This document shows, in pieces, positions 1 through 6,089 of a stretch of 47,922 bases of DNA. The position numbers and the translations under genes were made by a program. Origin of the DNA: Clostridiales bacterium. Its GTDB lineage: Bacteria; Bacillota; Clostridia; Saccharofermentanales; Saccharofermentanaceae. The DNA lies in the NCBI GenBank assembly GCA_017529925.1, contig JAFXMZ010000010.1, forward strand, positions 1 through 47,922, given 5' to 3'. A model generated the notes under the pieces. It was not told the DNA's origin. It was given only the letters and a program-made list of their open reading frames with translations, and did no database searches. Position 1 is the stretch's first letter. The number at the start of each line of letters is the position of its first letter.

Positions 1-47
1 AACTTAAGGCTCTTCCTTCCAACACAACGATCGCCATTGAAGGCTAA
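1..47 (+). CDS. 3' end of an unidentified gene (partial)
   Basis: An open frame runs in from the left edge and stops at a TAA at 45-47. The last residues read LKALPSNTTIAIEG. I do not recognise the family from so few residues. The case for a real gene is that no stop interrupts the frame and that a good intrinsic terminator follows about 27 bases after the stop on the same strand. Everything upstream lies outside the window. Confidence 0.4.
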   Translation, partial: LKALPSNTTIAIEG

Positions 48-73
48 AGAACAGTTACAAGAACAATGAACAA

Positions 74-103
74 GGCTCGGGGCTTACATCTCCGAGCCCT
101 TTT
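74..103 (+). terminator. Rho-independent terminator of the left-edge gene
   Basis: Perfect 7-bp arms GGCTCGG (74-80) and CCGAGCC (92-98) enclose an 11-base loop and are followed by CTTTT. It is placed to end the gene entering from the left. The region from here to 223 shows no other gene. Confidence 0.75.
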
Positions 104-223
104 CATTACCGGTCATCCATCTGCGTTTTCTTTACCAATGAACACTCTATCCGTTTTGTTCTTGCCGACAGTTATACTGACTTCAACTGTGCGCTGATGT
201 GATCTGCTTCATTTATCGGGCGG

Positions 224-826
224 TCAGTCCCCGGCCTTTTGCGATGCCCTATATTTTCTTCGTTTATATTTTTTCATGATCAGTAACGAAGAGATCATGA
301 CGACAAAGCAAATGCCGAAGATCATTTTGCTTCCGTTATTTGAAGACTGAGGGCCGCCAAATCCTTCGGGAACGGAATCCGGGCTGATACCGCCCGGCAT
401 ACCGCCTTTCTGGAAATCCCCGGGGATCTTTTCTTTATCGAATCCGTCAGGCCTATTGTTTTTATCTGTACTGCCGGAGTTGTTTTCCTTATCAGAGTCC
501 TCTTGGGAACTGTCCCGGCTGATGCTCTTTTCGCTTCCGCCGGAGTTTCCGCCCATATCGAATTCTCCCATCAGCTTCAGATCAAGATGAGACGCATCGA
601 TGAGTGATGAAGAGTCTTTTCGCTGTCCTTCATCTGTTGAAGGGATCTGTCCTGACAGCTGGCCTTCTATGCTCTCAAAACGGAGCATAACAGTCTCATA
701 GAAGATATCAGCTGCAGTTTCATATTCGTCATATGTATAGAATGCCGTAGGATCCGTTTCCACGAGCGAATCTATCTGGTTCCTGACCCTGTTATAGAAC
801 TCATCAAACCGTCTGCTATTACACAA
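224..826 (-). pseudogene. C-terminal remnant of a CotH-type spore-coat kinase
   Basis: The 200 residues match only the end of CotH-like proteins. The stretch RRFDEFYNRVRNQID, then DPTAFYTYDEYETAADIFYE and RFESIEGQLSG, is the typical tail of the CotH kinase C-lobe. A Gly/Pro/Ser-rich low-complexity region (about residues 85-160, with MPGG and PEGF) and one hydrophobic segment (about 168-185) with a basic end follow. The whole N-terminal and catalytic part is missing. The only start is a TTG, and the frame runs upstream without a stop into the end of the histidine kinase gene, whose stop is about 20 bases away. Full-length family members are usually several hundred residues. I infer an internal deletion that removed the 5' part of the gene. 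It sits last in the VTC/DUF4956/Cthe_2159 operon, where CotH genes are commonly found. A short translated protein cannot be excluded. Confidence 0.7.
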
Positions 827-845
827 TGAGAAAAAACAGCTGTTA

Positions 846-2090
846 TCAGAGCCTGAAGTATGCCGTGAACCTGATGGAATAAGGCTTGTCCTTGGAAGCG
901 GTGATCCTGCCCCTGTGAGCCTCGACTATGGCTTTTGCTATCGACAGTCCGATGCCGTGACCGCCGGTCTCGGAATTTCTGGATGCATCAGTCCTGTAGA
1001 ACCTGTCGAAAAGATCATTAAGACTGTCTTCCTTTATGTCGTCCTGTGTGTCATTAGCAACTTCGATACGGGCATACTTTTCATCCTTACGGCAGCTTAC
1101 AGTTATCGTCTTGCCTTCGGGACAATACTTGACCGCGTTATCGAGGAGGATAGAAAGCAGTTCGTATATTGCTTTTTTATCTCCGTTTATACTGATGTCC
1201 GGATCGATATCCTTAACGAGTTCTTTGTTTCCTGCCGAGGCAAGGACCATGAAAGAATCAGCCTGATCATCAGCAAGTGATGACAGATCTATCCTTTCCA
1301 TTACCAGGGAAGACGATCCCTCTTCCATCTTTGTAAGGAGCACGAGTTCGTTCGTGAGTTCCGTCAGTCTTTCGGTCTGTTTCCTTATGTCGTTGAGCCA
1401 CTCGTTATCTTCCCCGATATCTGTCATCAGTACATCAGAATCCGCATTGATGATCGCAAGCGGTGTCTTGATCTCGTGGCCTGCATCCGTAATGAAGCGT
1501 CTCTGCTTCTCGTAACTCTCGGCCACAGGCCTGACAGCTTTGCCCGAGATGAGGGATACGGCAATACCTACGATGAACAGACATACTGCCGAGATAATGA
1601 GACTGACGTTTCTGAAGTTACGGAAGTTGGCAAGGCTCGGTCCGCAGTCGGTGAAGATGACCATGTCAGTTCCGTCGCCGTAACTGACAGAAGTATATCT
1701 GTAATCGCCGATGAATCCTTTGGAACGTCCTGAATCCATTACTTCCTTTGCATATTCCTCTGCGACCTCGGGAGAGACAGCAAAGATCATCCCGGTATTG
1801 GTGAACAGGATGCTGCCGTCTTCGTCAAAGGCAACACTGAAATATCTCGTTTCAAAAGAGAGTTCAGGAGAATCTATCCTGTCGTTATCCCTTCTTCCGG
1901 GAGGACCTTCTCTCATCACCGGATCAGGGAACCTGCCTCTGTTGTCAGCCAGGATCTCAAGGACTCTGTCACTGTCAGATACTATCTTTCTGTAGTTGAA
2001 GAGGTTTATCCCGCCGACAAGAAGGATCAGTACCAGAAGGACTGATATGATCGCCGATAATGCAAACTTTATCCGAAGCTTCCTTATCAT
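846..2090 (-). CDS. Membrane sensor histidine kinase
   Basis: A 414-residue two-component sensor. Segment 1 spans about residues 8-30. A short extracellular domain (about 31-160) carries a charged, Pro/Arg-rich stretch near 53-72. Segment 2 spans about 161-183. The dimerisation domain has the H-box FITDAGHEIKTPLA with the phospho-acceptor His at 205. The ATPase domain has the N-box LLDNAVKY (Asn about 318) and the G-box GGHGIGLSIAK (about 376-386). There is no clear HAMP or PAS domain. The start overlaps the stop of the response regulator gene by four bases, so the pair is translationally coupled. It probably phosphorylates the regulator encoded just upstream and controls this envelope operon. 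The signal sensed is unknown. Confidence 0.9.
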   Translation of the reverse strand: MIRKLRIKFALSAIISVLLVLILLVGGINLFNYRKIVSDSDRVLEILADNRGRFPDPVMREGPPGRRDNDRIDSPELSFETRYFSVAFDEDGSILFTNTGMIFAVSPEVAEEYAKEVMDSGRSKGFIGDYRYTSVSYGDGTDMVIFTDCGPSLANFRNFRNVSLIISAVCLFIVGIAVSLISGKAVRPVAESYEKQRRFITDAGHEIKTPLAIINADSDVLMTDIGEDNEWLNDIRKQTERLTELTNELVLLTKMEEGSSSLVMERIDLSSLADDQADSFMVLASAGNKELVKDIDPDISINGDKKAIYELLSILLDNAVKYCPEGKTITVSCRKDEKYARIEVANDTQDDIKEDSLNDLFDRFYRTDASRNSETGGHGIGLSIAKAIVEAHRGRITASKDKPYSIRFTAYFRL

Positions 2091-2761
2091 CTTTCCGTCT
2101 CCAGTGAATATCCTGCATTGCGCGTAGCCTTGATCTTTACATCTGCATCGATCTGCACGAGTTTTTTACGAAGATAAGAAAGATTCGTCCAGACGATGTT
2201 GATATCCCCGTCAAAATCCAGTCCCCATACCTTATCCATAAATTTCTCGGTGGAGATAAGGACTCCGGGATTGGACATAAGATATTCCATCATCTGGAAT
2301 TCCTTGGCCGCGAGCCTGACCGAAGACTTGGGAGTGGAGAGCTCAAATGTACCTCTGTTCAATGTGAGGTTTCCGTATCTCAGATTGTTATCGGCGGCAG
2401 GTGTCACCGTTCTCGTTATGGCTCTGATCCTGGCGAGAAGTTCTCTGGAATCGAACGGCTTTGTGAGATAATCATTGGCTCCAAGATCCAGTCCCTGTAC
2501 CTTGTCATCGACATGGGACCTTGCAGTAAGCATCAGTACGGGGACAGTGATGCCTTTTGCTCTGATACTCTTAAGGACTTCGAAGCCGTCTTTTTTTGGC
2601 ATCATTACATCGAGGATGACGCAGTCGTAGTCACCTGTCATGATATAGGATACAGCTTCCTCGCCGTCATAGACCTCATCGACCGAAAAGCTGTTCCTGG
2701 TAAGTATGGCAGTCAGTGCTCTGGATAATGACTTCTCATCTTCAGCCAAAAGGATGCGCAT
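2087..2761 (-). CDS. OmpR/PhoB-family response regulator
   Basis: 224 residues with the standard layout. The receiver domain (about 1-115) has the acidic pocket AEDE near residues 6-9, the phospho-acceptor Asp 51 in VILDVMMPKKDGF, the conserved Thr/Ala in LMLTAR, and Lys in YLTKPF. A winged-helix DNA-binding domain follows (about 128-222), with the ending NAGYSLETE typical of the OmpR class. It is coupled to the downstream kinase gene by an ATGA overlap. Its natural target may be the TTTAA direct repeats upstream of the first gene of the same operon (5399-5421); that is inference. Confidence 0.93.
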   Translation of the reverse strand: MRILLAEDEKSLSRALTAILTRNSFSVDEVYDGEEAVSYIMTGDYDCVILDVMMPKKDGFEVLKSIRAKGITVPVLMLTARSHVDDKVQGLDLGANDYLTKPFDSRELLARIRAITRTVTPAADNNLRYGNLTLNRGTFELSTPKSSVRLAAKEFQMMEYLMSNPGVLISTEKFMDKVWGLDFDGDINIVWTNLSYLRKKLVQIDADVKIKATRNAGYSLETER

Positions 2762-2798
2762 AAGGATACCTCACTGTTTTCTTACTAAGGATTATACA

Positions 2799-3926
2799 TC
2801 ATTCCTGAGTGCGTTTTCCTCCTGGCATCCCCTGGGGAGGATCTCCCTCGGGAGGTTCGAATCCTTCAGGCAGTTCACCATTTCCGGGGAAATTTCCGGG
2901 GAAGCCTTCTCCGCCCGCAAACTGATTCGGTATGGTATCCGATTCCTCGCCGTTAAGGATCAGTGTTCCTCCGTTGAGCTCCGCTTTGCCGTCATAGTCG
3001 CAGGCCGACTGACCATTGATGCTTATCACACCTCCGTTGATTATGATATCGCCGTTGGAATCGATACCGTCGGTATCTCCTGAGCCCATCGTTATATCTA
3101 TCGTTCCTCCGTTGATCTCGACGTATGGTGAGAGTTCGTCGCTCTTTTGGGCCGCATTGATCCCATCGTCGGATGCGCTTATCGTAATATCACCGTCATT
3201 TATAATGACAACGGTCCCTTCAAGGCCTTCGGCTGCAGATATATTGAATGTGCCTGAATCGATTAGGAGTGTGCCGTCTGTATGGACAGCATCATCACCC
3301 GATGTGATATCGAATGTCCCGTCGCTTATCGTAAGCGAATCATTCGTATTGATACCGTCTTCTCCCGAAGTGATATCGAATGTTCCTCCCGATATGGTCA
3401 TTTTGTCCTTGCATACGATCGCATGACCTGAAGGAGAAGTGATGCCGAGTGTTCCCGTTCCGCCGATAATAAGATCTGTCTTACAGTAGATGACGGAATC
3501 GATCTCCTCACCGTCAACTGTATCGAACGCACCGCCGTTGCTCAGGGTATTATCGCCTTCCAGTGTTATGTATAATTTGTCCGCCGAACTTACAAAGATC
3601 GGTGCCGAATCGGAGCTTGATATGGAAACATCTCTCAGGACCAGAATGACTTCTTCATCCTTATCTGCCGATACCGTTATCATGCCGTCTGACGTTGAGC
3701 CTGTGATGATGTATGTTCCGCCTTCTGTTATTTCGGCTTTACCGTCAGAGTCGGACAGTTCGATCGTATCGGAAGAGGATTCATCATATGACATATCAGA
3801 AGATATGCTCTCTGATCCGGACGGATCGGATGATGATGTTCCGGCAGTCGCTGCGGAGCAACCGGCCGCAGCAAGGGAAAGTGCGAGTATGGCTGTGATC
3901 AGATATTGCTTTTTCATCTTTTTCAT
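2799..3926 (-). CDS. Cthe_2159-type carbohydrate-binding beta-helix lipoprotein
   Basis: 375 residues. A lysine-rich start and hydrophobic run end in the lipobox LAAAGC (Cys 23), so this is a predicted surface lipoprotein. After a Ser/Asp-rich linker the body consists of short repeats of the form TISGGTFDITSGEDGI and LTISDGTFDITSGDDAV, a right-handed beta-helix pattern. This matches the PF14262 family named after Cthe_2159, whose founder binds polygalacturonate and has Ca-rich Asp/Asn turns. The C-terminus is low complexity with PEGFEPPEG and MPGG, similar in flavour to the tail of the CotH remnant in the same operon. It lies between the DUF4956 gene and the two-component genes. A cell-surface or extracellular-matrix role is inferred; the ligand is unknown. 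Confidence 0.82.
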   Translation of the reverse strand: MKKMKKQYLITAILALSLAAAGCSAATAGTSSSDPSGSESISSDMSYDESSSDTIELSDSDGKAEITEGGTYIITGSTSDGMITVSADKDEEVILVLRDVSISSSDSAPIFVSSADKLYITLEGDNTLSNGGAFDTVDGEEIDSVIYCKTDLIIGGTGTLGITSPSGHAIVCKDKMTISGGTFDITSGEDGINTNDSLTISDGTFDITSGDDAVHTDGTLLIDSGTFNISAAEGLEGTVVIINDGDITISASDDGINAAQKSDELSPYVEINGGTIDITMGSGDTDGIDSNGDIIINGGVISINGQSACDYDGKAELNGGTLILNGEESDTIPNQFAGGEGFPGNFPGNGELPEGFEPPEGDPPQGMPGGKRTQE

Positions 3927-3948
3927 CTTCGTGATCTCCTTATTCGTC

Positions 3949-4635
3949 TTAAAGTTCAGGTGCTTCTCTGCTTTCCAGGACGGACATGCTTATCTCGAGG
4001 TTTCCGTTTCTCACGCGAAGTTTATCGATAAATTCCTTCTCCGGTTTTACTGACCTGAGCATGACTTCGTAGGTGAGCCTGAACATCGATCCCATGTTGG
4101 CCGTTTTCGATGAGATGAGCTTATGATCTGTTGTAAATTCATCGAAGATCTCATCAAAGACTCCGGTATAATCCAGATCCTCCGGGATAGTGATCCTGAG
4201 GCTTCTGCGGAGAGGATCCTCTTTATGATCTGCAAGACCTGAGATACTGTACAGGATGATAGCAGCGCCTATGATGGCAACAAATGTGAATGCATATATT
4301 ATGTATCCCATTCCAGCGAGAAGCCCGGCCGCCATTGCAGTGAAGAGCGTCCCTATCTCCCTGGCGTTTCCCGGAGCTGATCTGAACCTTACGAGGGAGA
4401 AGGCTCCGGCAACTGCAACTCCCGCTCCTATGTTGCCGTTAACTGCCATTATGACCGTGCATACGACCGCAGGCAGGATGGCAAGTGTTACTGCGAAGCT
4501 TCCCGTGTATCTGTTCCTGAACTTGTGTATGAGGGACAGGAGAAGCCCCATGATCAGTGATGAAATGACCGGAACGAGAAATGCAGTCATCGTTATTTCG
4601 GTATTTCCCATGAGGTATTTGTAAATATCAGGCAT
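3949..4635 (-). CDS. DUF4956 membrane protein
   Basis: 228 residues. Four hydrophobic segments lie in the first 135 residues (about 13-35, 47-66, 70-85 and 103-133), followed by a soluble, charged C-terminal domain. The Arg-containing motif VRFRSAPGNAREIGTLF between segments is characteristic of DUF4956 proteins. These are repeatedly found next to VTC-domain and CotH genes in Clostridia and other bacteria. The start overlaps the end of the VTC gene by eight bases, implying coupled translation. The biochemical role is not established. A membrane partner or channel for the neighbouring VTC polymerase is a reasonable guess from context only. Confidence 0.8.
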   Translation of the reverse strand: MPDIYKYLMGNTEITMTAFLVPVISSLIMGLLLSLIHKFRNRYTGSFAVTLAILPAVVCTVIMAVNGNIGAGVAVAGAFSLVRFRSAPGNAREIGTLFTAMAAGLLAGMGYIIYAFTFVAIIGAAIILYSISGLADHKEDPLRRSLRITIPEDLDYTGVFDEIFDEFTTDHKLISSKTANMGSMFRLTYEVMLRSVKPEKEFIDKLRVRNGNLEISMSVLESREAPEL

Positions 4636-5356
4636 AAAGAAGTACTCCTTTCGAGAAATCGTTTTGCAGTCTGATGAGGTTCATATAGCACATTCCATAC
4701 TTCGAAAATGAGGTTTTGTGTATCCCGTTTTCGTTCAGGAACCTGATAAGCCACAGAGGCATCGATCCGGTAGTCTTGACCTCAAGTACCGTGAGGTCCC
4801 TGTCGATGACATTGCCGCCGTATACTCCGCACAGAAGTGACAGGTCATAGTTCCTTGCGATGATATTGGAATCGAGAGTGATCCTTAAGTCGCTTTGATC
4901 CTCCGGGGTATAGGCTTCCCTTTCATATGACAGAAAGACCGACGGTCTGAGGCCCTCGTAGAAATCCCTGAAGTATCCGATCTCATCTGCTATCTGTAAT
5001 CTGACAGGCTGGGGGCCTCCTTTTGCAAGCCATTCGTAAGCCATCCTCTCGGGAAGTGCGATACGTCTTTTATAGACGACAGATTCGTATTTCTTCTTAA
5101 GTTCGATAAATACATTGTCGTCTTCTTTTATCCTGCCGTAGCTCCTTACCCTGAGCTTTTCCTTGTACAGCGGCTTCTCGAGTGAAGAGCGGATGATCCT
5201 GTAATTATCGGTATCGTAGTAGATATTACGGATCGTGGTGTGACCGTATCTGTCGATCTTCATCCTGCCGTCTATCAGCCTGCAGAGATCATTTCGCTCT
5301 GAAGAGGTAAGGATATATTTGATCTCATATCTCTTAAAGGTATTAAGGTAATCCAT
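4628..5356 (-). CDS. VTC-domain protein (polyphosphate polymerase-like)
   Basis: 242 residues, all VTC domain. Signature strands are visible in order: KRYEIKYIL near the N-terminus, IRNIYYDT (about 42-49), KEKLRVRSYG (about 65-74), FIELKKKY (about 83-90), SYEREAY and LEVKTTGSMPLW. The alternating basic and acidic residues line the tunnel in the yeast Vtc4 catalytic domain, which makes polyphosphate from ATP. Bacterial relatives are annotated as polyphosphate polymerase-like, but their product has rarely been tested. It is the first gene of the minus-strand operon, and a good Shine-Dalgarno (GGAGG) precedes the ATG. Possible regulator boxes lie 45-65 bases upstream. Confidence 0.85.
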   Translation of the reverse strand: MDYLNTFKRYEIKYILTSSERNDLCRLIDGRMKIDRYGHTTIRNIYYDTDNYRIIRSSLEKPLYKEKLRVRSYGRIKEDDNVFIELKKKYESVVYKRRIALPERMAYEWLAKGGPQPVRLQIADEIGYFRDFYEGLRPSVFLSYEREAYTPEDQSDLRITLDSNIIARNYDLSLLCGVYGGNVIDRDLTVLEVKTTGSMPLWLIRFLNENGIHKTSFSKYGMCYMNLIRLQNDFSKGVLLYA

Positions 5357-5398
5357 CTTTGTTTCCTCCGTTTCTGAGATGAGTCTATCAGCGCAACC

Positions 5399-5421
5399 TT
5401 AAACCAGACTTAAAGTTAAAA
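5399..5421 (-). promoter_or_regulatory. Candidate OmpR-type regulator boxes upstream of the VTC operon
   Basis: Read on the minus strand, TTTAAC and TTTAAG are adjacent, and another TTTAAG follows with its start 11 bases after the previous one (CTTTAA, five bases, GTTTAA). An 11-bp direct repeat of six-base half-sites is the usual target geometry of PhoB/PhoP/OmpR regulators. About eleven bases further downstream is TAGACT, a weak -10. The operon encodes such a regulator, so autoregulation is plausible. Prediction only. Confidence 0.45.
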
Positions 5422-5430
5422 AATATGGTG

Positions 5431-5462
5431 TTGACATATTATTGAACGTGTTCAATAATATG
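5431..5462 (+). promoter_or_regulatory. tetR promoter overlapped by a perfect palindromic operator
   Basis: TTGACA (5431-5436), a 17-base spacer and AATAAT (5454-5459) form a near-consensus sigma-A promoter. Superimposed on it is a perfect inverted repeat: 13-bp arms CATATTATTGAAC (435-447) and GTTCAATAATATG (450-462) around GT. The operator covers spacer and -10, the usual arrangement for autorepression by the TetR protein encoded about 55 bases downstream. Confidence 0.85.
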
Positions 5463-5515
5463 ATCGTGAGGCCGGGCCGTGCACATGTACTTCGGGTCCG
5501 CATGCGGAGGCAAAA

Positions 5516-6088
5516 GTGAAGAAAGACGAGAAACTCCAGATAACAAAAGATAAGCTGACAGAGGCGGCATATGCCCTCATGAAGGAATGTACTGATCCGT
5601 CGGAGGTAACTTCAAGGGCGATCGCCGATCGCGCTGACGTAAGGCTCTCCATGATCAACTACTGCTTCGGTTCGAGGGAGGCGCTGCTTTTCGAGGCGGC
5701 AAGGAAGGATGAGAAAGAGTATAAGAAAAAACTCGGGATCAACGACGTTATGGGAAGTGACCTTCCTCCCAAGGAGATGCTCAGGAAGCTTCACTATACG
5801 GTCGCGGATTATTTCCTGAACAGCTACAAGTTTACGAGGGCGCTGACGGGATATGTGCTCCTGAACCGCGATCTTGATCTGGGACTCGGTAGCCTGCCGC
5901 TGGTGAGCGCACATTACGGGGATCGGAAAGAGGAATGGGAGAAAAAGCTCATTTCGTATCAGCTTTCGTCTATGACGCAGCTTTTGATCTACAGGATAGA
6001 CGACATGTCGAAGTTCCTTGGTAAGGACATAAGAAAAGAGATACATAAGATCATAGATCTGCAGATAGATCTGATGCTGGAGGACTGA
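5516..6088 (+). CDS. TetR-family transcriptional regulator
   Basis: 190 residues. The N-terminal domain (about 6-60) has the TetR helix-turn-helix pattern: ITKDKLTEAAYALMKE, then EVTSRAIADRADVRLSMINYCFGSREALLFEAA. The rest is a helical ligand-binding domain with no family-level match I recognise. I chose the GTG at 5516 because GGAGG lies five bases upstream and the next in-frame methionines would cut the HTH. It probably represses itself through the palindrome at 5435-5462. The PEP-utilising enzyme gene starts one base after its stop, so it probably controls that gene too. The inducer is unknown. Confidence 0.9.
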   Translation: MKKDEKLQITKDKLTEAAYALMKECTDPSEVTSRAIADRADVRLSMINYCFGSREALLFEAARKDEKEYKKKLGINDVMGSDLPPKEMLRKLHYTVADYFLNSYKFTRALTGYVLLNRDLDLGLGSLPLVSAHYGDRKEEWEKKLISYQLSSMTQLLIYRIDDMSKFLGKDIRKEIHKIIDLQIDLMLED

Positions 6089-6089
6089 T

